Of a stretch of DNA of 64,000 bases, positions 18,576 to 27,323 are shown one piece after another. Under the pieces are notes generated by a model. The model saw only the letters and a program-made list of their open reading frames with translations, had not been told where the DNA came from and made no database searches. Every line of letters begins with the position of its first letter. Position 1 is the stretch's first letter. The position numbers were made by a program, and so were the translations under genes. The stretch spans positions 1,364,001 to 1,428,000 of the forward strand of contig NZ_CP123228.1 in NCBI RefSeq assembly GCF_029855045.1, given 5' to 3'. The stretch comes from Piscinibacter sp. XHJ-5 (GTDB lineage Bacteria > Pseudomonadota > Gammaproteobacteria > Burkholderiales > Burkholderiaceae_C).

Positions 18576-18591
18576 TGGCACGGAGCTCGCT
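18576..18591 (+). promoter_or_regulatory. Sigma-54 (-24/-12) promoter of opgGH
   Basis: TGGCACGGAGCTCGCT agrees with the consensus TGGCACG-N4-TTGCW at all but one position, with GG (18577-18578) and GC (18589-18590) at exact 10-base spacing. Transcription would start near 18602, leaving a leader of about 48 bases before opgG. Confidence 0.8.
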
Positions 18592-18649
18592 ATGACAGTG
18601 GCTTCGGCAGTCCGAGGGCTGCTCACGCCATTTCGAGGGGATCCATCCG

Positions 18650-20206
18650 TTGTCCGTCACGACGCCGACGACCGTCCGTCTTTGCCTGCCTGCCCGCTGG
18701 GCAGCGGCGATCGCCTGCGCGCTTGCCCTGGCCCTGCCGCCCGCCGTGGCCGCGGCCTTCGGCTTCGACGACGTCGCCGCGCGCGCCCAGGCGGAAGCCG
18801 CCGTCGCCTACCGTGCGCCGGTCCGCGTGCCCGCTGACCTCGCCGCGTTGAGCTACGACCAGTACCGCGACATCCGCTTCAAGCCCGCCAATGCGCTGTG
18901 GCGGCGCGACGGCCTGCCGTTCGAGCTGATGTTTTTCCACGCGGGGGGCTTCTTCAAGGAGCCGGTCGCCATCCATGAAATCGTGGCCGGCAGCGTGCGC
19001 CACATCCGCTTCGACCCGGCCGACTTCGATTACGGCAAGAACCGGCTCACGCCCTCGGCCTGGGCCGATGTCGGTTTTGCAGGCTTTCGCATCCACTACC
19101 CGCTGAACACGCCGGCCTACAAGGACGAGCTGGCGGTGTTCCTCGGCGCGAGCTACTTCCGCGCGGTCGGCGCCGGCCAGCGCTACGGGCTGTCTGCGCG
19201 CGGCCTGGCGCTCGACACCACCGGCGGCGCGCGCGAGGAGTTCCCGCGCTTCAAGGAGTTCTGGATCGAGCGGCCCGCCGCCAACGCGCGCGAGCTGGTG
19301 GTCTACGCGCTGCTCGACTCGCCGCGCGCGACCGGCGCCTACCGCTTCACGCTGGTGCCCGGCGCCCAGTCGCAGGTGCGGGTGCAAGCGCGGCTGTTCC
19401 TGCGCGCCGGCGTGACCACGCTGGGCATCGCGCCGCTGACCAGCATGTTCCACCACGCCGAGAACACCCGGCGCCACGACGACTTCCGTCCCGAGCTGCA
19501 CGACTCCGACGGCCTCATGGTGGCCACCGGTGACGGCGAGGGCGACGGCGAATGGCTGTGGCGGCCGCTGGTCAACCCGGGGCGCCCGGTCGCCACCTCC
19601 TTCGCCGTGCGCGAGCTGCGCGGCTTCGGGCTGATGCAGCGCGACCGCGCCTTCGCCAGCTACGAGGACCTGGAGGCGCGCTACGAGCGCCGGCCCAGCG
19701 CCTGGGTGGTGCCCGAGGGCCGCTGGGGCCCAGGCCGCGTCGAGCTGCTGCTGCTGCCGACGACCGGCGAGTTCGACGACAACGTCGTCGCCTTCTGGGT
19801 GCCGGCGCAGGCGCCCGCGCCGGGGCAAGCGCTGGACCTCGCCTACCGCATCGTCTTCCAGGGCGACGAGCAGCAGCGGCCGCCCAACGGCTGGACCGTG
19901 CAATCGCGACTGGGCCGCGGCTACGAGAAGCAGGCCCAGGGCGAATTCCAGTACGTCGTCGACTTCGCCGGGCCGGCGCTGGACGGGCTGCCGGCCGACG
20001 CCGACGTGCGAGCCGTCATCACCACCGACCGCAATGCCCGCCTGATCGAGCGCAACGCCTATCGCAACGAAGCGACCGGCGGCTGGCGCATGACCCTGCG
20101 CGTGCAGCGCATCGACGCGACGCAGCCGATCGAGCTGCGCGCCTTCCTGCAACGGGACTCCCACGCTCTCACCGAAACATGGACCACGTTCATCCCAGCC
20201 GATTGA
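18650..20206 (+). CDS. opgG: Glucan biosynthesis protein OpgG (MdoG)
   Basis: A 518-residue periplasmic protein required for synthesis or branching of osmoregulated periplasmic glucans. A signal peptide (IACALALALPPAVAAA) precedes the OpgG domain, which begins FGFDDVAARAQAEAA and contains YDQYRDIRFKPANALWRRDG, FEDYGKN-like strands and the C-terminal immunoglobulin-like domain. The start is a TTG at 18650, supported by the GAGGGG ribosome site at 18635-18640 and the lack of an in-frame ATG before the signal peptide. It is one base from overlapping opgH fully (stop and start share base 20206). The upstream region carries a complete sigma-54 promoter with GlrR-type sites. Confidence 0.93.
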   Translation: MSVTTPTTVRLCLPARWAAAIACALALALPPAVAAAFGFDDVAARAQAEAAVAYRAPVRVPADLAALSYDQYRDIRFKPANALWRRDGLPFELMFFHAGGFFKEPVAIHEIVAGSVRHIRFDPADFDYGKNRLTPSAWADVGFAGFRIHYPLNTPAYKDELAVFLGASYFRAVGAGQRYGLSARGLALDTTGGAREEFPRFKEFWIERPAANARELVVYALLDSPRATGAYRFTLVPGAQSQVRVQARLFLRAGVTTLGIAPLTSMFHHAENTRRHDDFRPELHDSDGLMVATGDGEGDGEWLWRPLVNPGRPVATSFAVRELRGFGLMQRDRAFASYEDLEARYERRPSAWVVPEGRWGPGRVELLLLPTTGEFDDNVVAFWVPAQAPAPGQALDLAYRIVFQGDEQQRPPNGWTVQSRLGRGYEKQAQGEFQYVVDFAGPALDGLPADADVRAVITTDRNARLIERNAYRNEATGGWRMTLRVQRIDATQPIELRAFLQRDSHALTETWTTFIPAD

Positions 20207-22332
20207 TGCGTCCGCGCCGGCCCGCCATGGCCAGCGCGCCCTCCATCCACCGCGGCGCCATGGTGCCGCGGCCCTGGACCGGGTTCCTCGCCGGCCTGCG
20301 CCAGGGACTGAACGGGCCGGCCGCGAGCGCCACGGAGTGGGAGCAGGCCGCCGCGCGCCGCCGCCGAGCGCTGCTCCTCGCGATCGGCCTGTCGGCCGTC
20401 GGCGCCGCCGGGCTGCTCGCCCATGCACAGACCGCGACCGACCAGTGGGCGCTTCGCCTCGGCCAGGTGGCGCTGTACACGCTGCTGTTCGCCTGGGTCA
20501 CGGCCGGCTTCGTCACCGCGATGATGGGCTTCATCGTGCAGCTGCGCGGCGACCGGCATGCGCTGTCGGCGGCGAGCGTCGCCAATCGCCCCATCCGCGC
20601 CGATGCGCGCACCGCGATCGTGATGCCCATCTGCAACGAGAACGTCGCGGCGGTGTTCGCGGGGCTGCGCGCCACCTGCGAGTCGCTCGCCGCCACGGGC
20701 GCGTCCCGGCTGTTCGACGTGTACCTGCTGTCCGACACCAGCGATCCCACCATCCGCGCGGCCGAGCTCGCCGCCTGGGGCCAGCTGCGCGATGCCTGCG
20801 GCGACGGCGCGCGCGTGTATTACCGCTGGCGCCAGCGCCGCAGCCGCCGCAAGGCCGGCAACGTGGCCGACTTCTGCCGCCGCTGGGGCCGCAACTACCG
20901 CTACATGGTCGTGCTCGATGCCGACAGCGTGATGAGCGGCGACTGCCTGCTGTCGCTGGTGCGGCTGATGGAAGCGCATCCGCGGGCCGGCATCCTGCAG
21001 ACCGCGCCGCAGGCCTGCGGCCTGTCGACCGTGCACGCGCGCGCCCAGCAGTTCGCGGGCCGCGTCACCGGCCGGCTCTTCACCGCCGGCATGCAGTACT
21101 GGCAGCTCGGCGAATCGCATTACTGGGGCCACAACGCGATCATCCGCATCGAGCCGTTCATGAAGCACTGTGCCCTTGCGCCCCTGCGCGGGCGTGGCGG
21201 CCTGAGCGGCGACATCCTGTCGCACGACTTCGTCGAGGCGGCGCTGATGCGCCGGGCCGGCTATCACGTGTGGCTGGTGACCGACCTGCCGGGCAGCTAC
21301 GAGCAGCAACCGCCCAACCTGATCGAGGAGCTGCAGCGCGATCGCCGCTGGTGCCAGGGCAACCTGCAGAACGCCCGCCTGATCGCCGAGCCGGGCCTGC
21401 ATGCGGTGCACCGCGCGATGCTCCTCACCGGCGCGATGGCCTACCTGTCGGCGCCGCTGTGGCTGGCCTTCGTGCTGCTGGGCACGCTGTCGTGGCTGGC
21501 CAGCGGCGCGCCGGTGATCGGCGCCGGCGAGGGCGTTCCGGTCGAGATGGTGGTCCTGTGGGGCTGCACCGTTGCGATGCTGGCGTTGCCGCGGGTGCTC
21601 GGTGTCGTCACCATCGTGCTGAAGGGCGAGTCGACGCAGTACGGCGGCACCGCGGCACTGGTGCGCGGCGCGCTGCTCGAGGGCGCGCTGTCGGTGCTGC
21701 AGGCGCCGGTGCGCATGATGGCGCACAGCATCTTCGTGGTGGTCGCGCTGACGGGCCTGCGCCTCGACTGGAAGTCGCCGCCGCGCGAAGCCGAGGCCGT
21801 CGAATGGTCCGATGCGGCCCGCCGCTTCATGCCCATCGGCGGCGCCGTGGTGGCGCTGCTCGCCGTCGTGCTGGCCATCGATGCGCGGGTCGCGCTGTGG
21901 ATGCTGCCGGTGGCCTTGCCCCTGCTGCTGGCCACGCCGCTGTCCGTCCTCACCAGCCGCGTCCGGCCGGGCGAGCGCCTGCGCGCGCTCGGCGTGCTTG
22001 TCACGCCCGAGGAGTCGCGCACGCCTTCGGTGCTGCGCCAGGCCTGGGCGCATGCGCGCCAGACCCCGCCGGCGCCGCGCTGGCCGGATGTCGTCACCGA
22101 CCCGTGGCTGTTCGAGGTGGTGCGCCAGTCCATGGGCATGCGCAACACGGTGACCGGCGTGCGAGGGCTGGCGCGCCGACGTCTCGTGCAGCGCGTGCTG
22201 CAGGACCAGGATGCCGACGCGGTCTCGCCGGCCGAGCGCATGCGGCTGATGAGCGAGCCGCAGCACATTGCCCATCTGCGCGATCGCCTGGCCGCGAACT
22301 CGAGCTTCGGCGCGGAGCGTGCACGCTCGTAA
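20206..22332 (+). CDS. opgH: Glucans biosynthesis glucosyltransferase OpgH (MdoH)
   Basis: A 708-residue inner-membrane family 2 glycosyltransferase that polymerises glucose from UDP-glucose across the membrane. After two N-terminal membrane segments, the cytoplasmic GT domain begins TAIVMPICNENVAAVFAGL and has the metal-binding DADSVMSG and the QRDRRWCQGN (QxxRW-type) acceptor motif; at least four membrane segments follow. It is shorter than the 847-residue E. coli enzyme, mainly at the N-terminus. An upstream ATG at 20179 would add nine residues, but the ATG at 20206 shares a base with the opgG stop, indicating coupled translation. Confidence 0.93.
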   Translation: MRPRRPAMASAPSIHRGAMVPRPWTGFLAGLRQGLNGPAASATEWEQAAARRRRALLLAIGLSAVGAAGLLAHAQTATDQWALRLGQVALYTLLFAWVTAGFVTAMMGFIVQLRGDRHALSAASVANRPIRADARTAIVMPICNENVAAVFAGLRATCESLAATGASRLFDVYLLSDTSDPTIRAAELAAWGQLRDACGDGARVYYRWRQRRSRRKAGNVADFCRRWGRNYRYMVVLDADSVMSGDCLLSLVRLMEAHPRAGILQTAPQACGLSTVHARAQQFAGRVTGRLFTAGMQYWQLGESHYWGHNAIIRIEPFMKHCALAPLRGRGGLSGDILSHDFVEAALMRRAGYHVWLVTDLPGSYEQQPPNLIEELQRDRRWCQGNLQNARLIAEPGLHAVHRAMLLTGAMAYLSAPLWLAFVLLGTLSWLASGAPVIGAGEGVPVEMVVLWGCTVAMLALPRVLGVVTIVLKGESTQYGGTAALVRGALLEGALSVLQAPVRMMAHSIFVVVALTGLRLDWKSPPREAEAVEWSDAARRFMPIGGAVVALLAVVLAIDARVALWMLPVALPLLLATPLSVLTSRVRPGERLRALGVLVTPEESRTPSVLRQAWAHARQTPPAPRWPDVVTDPWLFEVVRQSMGMRNTVTGVRGLARRRLVQRVLQDQDADAVSPAERMRLMSEPQHIAHLRDRLAANSSFGAERARS

Positions 22333-22432
22333 AGCCCGCGCGGCGCGGCCGTCTTGTCATACGACGTAACAGCCGCCCGTTCTGTGGTGTTTTTGCGTGG
22401 CAGCGTCGCACCGCGGCAGGTCTAATGACCGC

Positions 22433-23212
22433 ATGACGGATATGAAGTTCGCAACGCTGCGCCGCGGCGCGGCCGTCATGGCCGCCGCGGCAGTGCTGCT
22501 GGGCCTGGTGTCTTGCGCCAGCGAGAAAACGCGCGGCGGCGGGCCGATCGACGTGCAGATCGCCAGCGGCGACGAGCGCATCGCGCGATGCAGCGATCAC
22601 GTCGGCGCCGTGGCCATCACCGAGGCCGACAGCAACGCCCAGGCGCTCACATCGGCCGGACTTCCCCGCTCGATGGCGCCGCTGGTGCGCCAGCTGCTGA
22701 TGCAGACGCGCTGCTTCGTGGTGGTCGAGCGCGGCGCCGCCTTCGCGGCGCTCGAGAACGAGATCAAGATCCGCGAGCAGCAGGGCCTCGAGCGGTCGCG
22801 CCAGATGGCCTCGATGACCGCCGCCGACTATGTCATCCGCGCCGAGATCGTGTTCGTCGAGCAGACGGGAGGCAACAAGGGCGCGATCGGCGCCGTGTTC
22901 GGCAACCTGCTGGGTGGCATCGGCGGCGAGACCCGGCAGCGCGAGGCCCTGGTCGTGATCAGCGCCGTCGATGCGCGCACCAGCGAGATCGTCGCGGCAT
23001 CGTTCGGCCGCGGCACCAACGAGACGTCCGGCGTGGGCAGCATCATCCTCGGCGGCGGCCTCGTCGCCCTGCAAGGCGGCTGGCTCGACACGCCGCAGGC
23101 CAAGCCGGTGGCCGCGGCGCTCGTCGATGCGTGGAACCAGCTGCTGCCGCGGCTGATGTCCGTGCGCGACAAGAACCCGCCGAGCAAGCAGGCGCAGCAG
23201 CAAGTGCGTTGA
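22433..23212 (+). CDS. CsgG/HfaB-family lipoprotein
   Basis: A 259-residue lipoprotein with signal peptide and lipobox LVSC (Cys28). The mature part has CsgG-like features: VGAVAITEADS, a VVERGAAFAALENEIKIREQQ segment typical of the strand-helix core, ADYVIRAEIVFVEQTGG and the DARTSEIVAASFGRG strand pair. CsgG forms the outer-membrane pore for curli subunits, but no csgA/B/E/F genes are nearby, so this member probably has another envelope role. It follows opgH by 100 bases; that gap contains no obvious promoter of the sigma-54 type. ATG at 22433 and 22442 are both possible starts. Confidence 0.75.
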   Translation: MTDMKFATLRRGAAVMAAAAVLLGLVSCASEKTRGGGPIDVQIASGDERIARCSDHVGAVAITEADSNAQALTSAGLPRSMAPLVRQLLMQTRCFVVVERGAAFAALENEIKIREQQGLERSRQMASMTAADYVIRAEIVFVEQTGGNKGAIGAVFGNLLGGIGGETRQREALVVISAVDARTSEIVAASFGRGTNETSGVGSIILGGGLVALQGGWLDTPQAKPVAAALVDAWNQLLPRLMSVRDKNPPSKQAQQQVR

Positions 23213-23232
23213 GAACCATCAACCTCGCACGG

Positions 23233-24459
23233 ATGAAGCTGATCGCGCTGGGCCTGCTGGCCGGCGCGGCCCTGATCTACATCGTCGCCTCCCTGCTGGA
23301 ACACCGCCATCCGGCGTGGGGCTACGTCGCCGCCTTCAGCGAAGCCGCCATGGTGGGCGCGATCGCCGACTGGTTCGCGGTGGTGGCGCTGTTCCGCCAC
23401 CCGATGGGCCTGCCGATTCCGCACACGGCCATCATCCCGAACAACAAGGACCGCATCGGCGAGAACCTCGCCACCTTCATCACCTCCAACTTCCTCAGCA
23501 CGCCGCAGGTGCTCGACAAGCTTCGCCACTTCGACGTCGCCGCGCGCACCGCCGACTGGCTGGCCGACGAGCGGCACGCGGAGCAGGTGGCGACGCACCT
23601 GGCGGCGGCAGTGCGCTATGCGCTGGGCGCGCTGGACGACGAGCGCGTGCGGCACTTCTTTCGCACCGCGGTGATCGAGGAGCTGGTGAAGCTCGACGTC
23701 GCCACCATCGCGGGGCAGCTGCTGGACGTGCTCACCAGCGACGGCCGCCATCACGAGGTGCTGGACGCGCTGCTGCGCCGCCTCACGCGGCTGCTGGACA
23801 ACGAGGCGCTGAAGGCGCAGGTCGCCGACGTGATCGCCAGCGAGGTGAAGTACCTGCGCTACGTCGGCCTGGACAATGTCGCCGGCCGCTACGCGACCAC
23901 CAAGATGGTCACCGGGCTGATCCACCTGATGCGCGACATGGCCGACGATGCGGAGCATCCGCTGCGCCTGCAGTTCGACCAGGCGGTCGCGTCGGTGGCG
24001 GCTCGGCTGCGGGACGATCCCGAGCTGCGCGCCCGCGTCGATGCGATCCGCCTCGAGCTGCTGGCGAGCCCGGCGCTTGCCGGCTACCTGCAGGGCCTGT
24101 GGAGCAGCCTGGTCGAATGGATGCGGGCCGACCTGGAGGGACCCGACTCGACCCTGCGCGCCCGCACCATCGCCGCCATCCGACTGGTGGGCGACAAGCT
24201 GCGCGCGGACACCGCCATGCAGGGCTGGATCAACGAGCAGCTCGTCGCCAACGCGCCGCGCTGGATCGACCGCTACCGCGAGGACATCCGCCGCTACATC
24301 ATCGCGCGCGTGGGCGAATGGAACAGCCGCGAGATGACCGACGAGCTGGAGCGCAACATCGGGCGCGACCTGCAGTTCATCCGCGTCAACGGCACATTGG
24401 TCGGCGGGATGGTGGGGCTCGTGATCCACGCCGCCACGCATGCGGCGCGGGCCCTGTGA
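23233..24459 (+). CDS. DUF445 family membrane protein (YjiN-like)
   Basis: A 408-residue protein. It has N-terminal membrane helix LIALGLLAGAALIYIVASLL, then the conserved DUF445 signature SEAAMVGAIADWFAVVALFR followed by HPMGLPIPHTAIIPNNKDRI. A long helical repeat region (70-380) precedes a C-terminal hydrophobic segment (VGGMVGLVIHAATHAARAL), which suggests both ends lie at a membrane with a helical rod between them. Function is not established for the family. It begins 20 bases after the CsgG-like gene and probably shares its transcript. Confidence 0.85.
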   Translation: MKLIALGLLAGAALIYIVASLLEHRHPAWGYVAAFSEAAMVGAIADWFAVVALFRHPMGLPIPHTAIIPNNKDRIGENLATFITSNFLSTPQVLDKLRHFDVAARTADWLADERHAEQVATHLAAAVRYALGALDDERVRHFFRTAVIEELVKLDVATIAGQLLDVLTSDGRHHEVLDALLRRLTRLLDNEALKAQVADVIASEVKYLRYVGLDNVAGRYATTKMVTGLIHLMRDMADDAEHPLRLQFDQAVASVAARLRDDPELRARVDAIRLELLASPALAGYLQGLWSSLVEWMRADLEGPDSTLRARTIAAIRLVGDKLRADTAMQGWINEQLVANAPRWIDRYREDIRRYIIARVGEWNSREMTDELERNIGRDLQFIRVNGTLVGGMVGLVIHAATHAARAL

Positions 24460-24468
24460 TCGCGCCGA

Positions 24469-24744
24469 TCACCGGGGCTGCATGCGGTCGACGTGGGCGC
24501 GGATCGGCGGCGGCAGGCGGCTCAGCAGCCAGCGGATCGCGAACGGGATGAGCACGAGGTCGTCGACCACGCCGAGCAGCGGGATCGCATCGGGAATCAG
24601 GTCGATCGGCGACAGCAGGTACAGCACGATCAGCGCCGTGCCGACCTTCAGCCACGCCGGGGCGCCGGGATGGCGCAGCGCCAGCCACAGCCGGCGCGCG
24701 TCACCGCGCACGATTCGCCAGAGCACGATTGCACGTTTCCACAC
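24469..24744 (-). CDS. YkvA family protein (DUF1232)
   Basis: A 91-residue membrane-associated protein. The DUF1232 core reads LKVGTALIVLYLLSPIDLIP followed by DAIPLLGVVDDLVLIPFAIRWL, a hairpin of two hydrophobic helices with the conserved SPIDLIPD turn. The role is unknown; family members have been linked only loosely to envelope processes. It is convergent with the DUF445 gene, separated by nine bases. A GGAGA ribosome sequence lies upstream of the ATG at 24744. Confidence 0.85.
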   Translation of the reverse strand: MWKRAIVLWRIVRGDARRLWLALRHPGAPAWLKVGTALIVLYLLSPIDLIPDAIPLLGVVDDLVLIPFAIRWLLSRLPPPIRAHVDRMQPR

Positions 24745-24860
24745 GGCCGTCTCCTTCGCAGGTCCAACCCCAAGATCGTGCCGCAGCGGCGAATGACAAG
24801 ACCGGCGTTACACGCGCTGCCATCCTGGACAATCGCGCCACCCCGACTCCCGACCGCCCG

Positions 24861-25340
24861 ATGAATCGACCCGACCGTGGCTTCACGCTGATCGAAGTGA
24901 TGGTGGTGCTGGCCATCCTGGTGGTCCTGGCGGCGATGGCCACGCCCAGCATTCACATCAAGCTGGTGCGCGACCAGGTCGTCGAGGCGGCGAAGCTGGC
25001 CGATGTGGCGAAGGCGCCGGTGGCCCAGGCCTGGGCGGTCAAGCGGGAGCTGCCCGCCGACAACGAAGCCGCCGGCTTGCCGTCGGCCGACAAGATCGTC
25101 AGCACCTGGGTCAGTTCCGTGTCCGTGGAGGGCGGGGCCATTCACCTGACGTTCGGCAACCAGGCGAGCGCCGCGATCAGGGGCCGCCGGCTCACCTTGC
25201 GTCCGGCGGTGGTGGACGATGCGCCGGTCGTGCCCGTGTCGTGGGTCTGCGGGCATGCCAGCACCCCCGACAAGATGAGCTCGAAGGGCATCGACCGGAC
25301 CGACCTCGACGCGAAGTTCCTGCCGTCGAACTGCCGCTGA
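24861..25340 (+). CDS. Type IV pilin-like / GspH-type pseudopilin
   Basis: A 159-residue protein with a textbook class III (prepilin) signal: short basic leader MNRPDRG, cleavage before FTLIEVMVVLAILVVLAAMA, and Glu at position +5 of the mature protein. The globular part ends in a disulfide-capable pair (Cys near 135 and the C-terminal SNCR), resembling the D-region of type IVa pilins. It is a single gene with no pilus or secretion assembly genes beside it; the GspA/GspB genes are 14 kb away. It would need a prepilin peptidase encoded elsewhere. Whether it is a major pilin, minor pilin or pseudopilin cannot be told. Confidence 0.8.
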   Translation: MNRPDRGFTLIEVMVVLAILVVLAAMATPSIHIKLVRDQVVEAAKLADVAKAPVAQAWAVKRELPADNEAAGLPSADKIVSTWVSSVSVEGGAIHLTFGNQASAAIRGRRLTLRPAVVDDAPVVPVSWVCGHASTPDKMSSKGIDRTDLDAKFLPSNCR

Positions 25341-25343
25341 GCG

Positions 25344-26459
25344 CTACTCGCGCCGCTGCTGCAGCGGCAGCCGCAAGGTGAAGACGCTGCCGCCTTGCGC
25401 GCCGCTGCGCGCCTCGATGCCGCCGCCGTGCAGCGTCGCCAGCTCCTTCACCACGGCGAGGCCCACGCCGAGCCCGTCGGCCATGGATGCGGTGGTCGAC
25501 GAGCGCGTGAACAACTCGAAGATGTGCGGCAGAACGTCGGGCGGGATGCCGACGCCGTTGTCCTCGACGTGGATCACCACCGCCGAGGCGTCGGTGGTCG
25601 CGCTGATCGACACGTGGCCGCCGAGGGGCGTGAACTTGCTCGCGTTGGTGAGCAGGTTGGTGAGCATCTGCTGCAGCCGCGCCGGGTCCGCTTCGAAGAC
25701 GATGGGCACATCGGGCACGATGACCGACAGCTGCTGCTTCTTCGCATCGACCGCCTGCTGCACGGCCGCGACGGCGAGCTGCACGGCGTCGTGCAGCACG
25801 ACGGGCTGCGGGATCACGCGCGCGATGCGGGCGTCGGCCCGCGTCGCCTCGGCCAGGTCGTCGAGCAGCCGCACCAGCACGGACACCTGGCGCTCCAGCA
25901 CTTCGCACGGACGCTGCACCGCCGGATCGCCGATGCGCTGGATGGTGTAGCCCGCCGCACGGATGGCCGCCAGCGGATTGCGCAGCTCGTGCCCCAGCCG
26001 CACCATGAACTCGCTGCGGCGCTGGAGCTCGCCGGCCAAGGCATCGGTGCGGTGCTGCAGCGATTCGATCTGCGTGCGGACGTCGGTGCGATCGCGCAGG
26101 ATCTTGCAGTAGCCGACCAGCGTGCCGTCGACGGCGCGCACCGGCTGCAGGATGCCGCTGCTCCAGAAGCGCACGCCGCTCTTGCGCAGATGCCAGCGGT
26201 CGTCCTCCGAGCGGCCGGTCCGGCGCGCCGTCTCCATTTCGTTGAAGTGCGCGCCGGCGGCGCGGTCCTCCGGCGTGAAGATGATGGCCAGCGGCTGGCC
26301 GATCGCTTCGTCGGCCGTGTAGCCCAGCACCGTCTCGGCAGCGCCCAGCCAATCGATTACCGCGCCGCGGGCGTCTGTGATCACGATGGCGTAGTCGCGG
26401 GTGTGCTCGACCACGTGCTGCAGCCACGCGAGGGAGTCGCTCTGGGCAAGGCGCTGCAT
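25344..26459 (-). CDS. Soluble PAS-domain sensor histidine kinase
   Basis: A 371-residue cytoplasmic kinase without membrane segments. A PAS domain spans about 10-125 (RDYAIVITDARGAVIDWLGA, then GYTADEAIGQPLAIIFTPED). A short coiled coil follows, then the HisKA helix with His157 in RLGHELRNPLAAI, and a HATPase domain with NLLTNASKFTP, EDNGVGIPPDVL and GLGVGLAVVKELATLHGG. No response regulator gene is adjacent, so its partner is unknown. It is convergent with the pilin-like gene, with three bases between stops. PAS sensors of this type often respond to redox, light or small ligands; no cofactor-binding residues can be assigned by eye. Confidence 0.88.
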   Translation of the reverse strand: MQRLAQSDSLAWLQHVVEHTRDYAIVITDARGAVIDWLGAAETVLGYTADEAIGQPLAIIFTPEDRAAGAHFNEMETARRTGRSEDDRWHLRKSGVRFWSSGILQPVRAVDGTLVGYCKILRDRTDVRTQIESLQHRTDALAGELQRRSEFMVRLGHELRNPLAAIRAAGYTIQRIGDPAVQRPCEVLERQVSVLVRLLDDLAEATRADARIARVIPQPVVLHDAVQLAVAAVQQAVDAKKQQLSVIVPDVPIVFEADPARLQQMLTNLLTNASKFTPLGGHVSISATTDASAVVIHVEDNGVGIPPDVLPHIFELFTRSSTTASMADGLGVGLAVVKELATLHGGGIEARSGAQGGSVFTLRLPLQQRRE

Positions 26460-26568
26460 GACTCAGGAGTGAGGGAAGGCTGTACATCGTAGCTGCGCAG
26501 GCGCCCCAAGGGCATCCCGGTTGCGGATAATTTCTCTCTCGCGTGTCGAGCCGCGCCGGCGCTCTCTC

Positions 26569-27210
26569 ATGGAATCACCCGTTCAGCTGGTCTACTTCGG
26601 CGAGGTCCTGCGCGGCTTCGAGCCCGACGCGGTCCAGCGCGAGGTCGCGCGCCTGCTCAAGCTCGACGATCGGCGGGCGGCCAGGCTCTTCGCCGGCAAG
26701 CGCACCGTGCTCAAGCGACGGCTGGCGCGCGAGGACGCCGAGCGCTATGCGCGCCGGCTCGCGAAGCTCGGCGCGCTCGTCCACATCGAGCCGATGAGCG
26801 AGGCGGCCGCCGCTGGCCGCGCCCCGGCGGCGGGACGGCGTGCCACCGCCACCGTGGGAGCTCGCCGCAGGCGGCTCGTCCTGCTCACCGCACTCGCCGG
26901 GCTGGGTGCCTCAGCAGCCGTCGTCGCCGTGCTGATGCTGCGTCCGGGCGCCGAGCGGGTCCAGGGCGTGCCCGTGCTGACGCCCGAACTCGAGACGACG
27001 GCCAAGGGGCTGCTGCCCGATGCGCAGCTTCCCTTTCGCGCGTATACCGCGGCCCCGGCGCACAAGGCCTTCGCGGTGTCGGCCGGCGGCGGCTGGGGAT
27101 GGCGCGGCAACAGCGCTTCGATCGACGAGGCCATGGACCGCGCGCTGGCCGAGTGCAACGCGAAACGCCCGCCGAACGCCGCGCCCTGCGACGTGATCGA
27201 CACGCACTAG
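26569..27210 (+). CDS. Single-pass membrane protein with C-terminal DUF4189-like region
   Basis: A 213-residue protein. Residues 1-75 form a small basic alpha/beta module (LVYFGEVLRGFEPDAVQREV, then LFAGKRTVLKRRL) seen at the N-terminus of various uncharacterised beta- and gammaproteobacterial membrane proteins. One membrane helix lies at about 103-125 (LVLLTALAGLGASAAVVAVL). The periplasmic part ends with AVSAGGGWGWRGNSASIDEA and a Cys pair, reminiscent of DUF4189-type domains. Function is not known. The ATG at 26569 is preferred to one 48 bases upstream because it starts the conserved module directly. Confidence 0.6.
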   Translation: MESPVQLVYFGEVLRGFEPDAVQREVARLLKLDDRRAARLFAGKRTVLKRRLAREDAERYARRLAKLGALVHIEPMSEAAAAGRAPAAGRRATATVGARRRRLVLLTALAGLGASAAVVAVLMLRPGAERVQGVPVLTPELETTAKGLLPDAQLPFRAYTAAPAHKAFAVSAGGGWGWRGNSASIDEAMDRALAECNAKRPPNAAPCDVIDTH

Positions 27211-27224
27211 ACAGTCGGGCGCCC

Positions 27225-27240
27225 TACGCCAAGTGGCGTA
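27225..27240. promoter_or_regulatory. Inverted repeat upstream of urtA (candidate operator)
   Basis: TACGCCA-AG-TGGCGTA, two perfect 7-base half-sites with a 2-base centre, ends 83 bases before the urtA start. This is a suitable position for an activator or repressor of the urea-uptake operon. The binding protein is unknown; the spacing would suit a dimeric two-component or one-component regulator. Confidence 0.45.
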
Positions 27241-27323
27241 TTCCGGCGCCGGCGCGTGCTCCGTAACCTGCGTCCGTCCATCCCAGGAAGGGCTGGAAGA
27301 CTCATTCCAAGGAGCGCCTGTTC

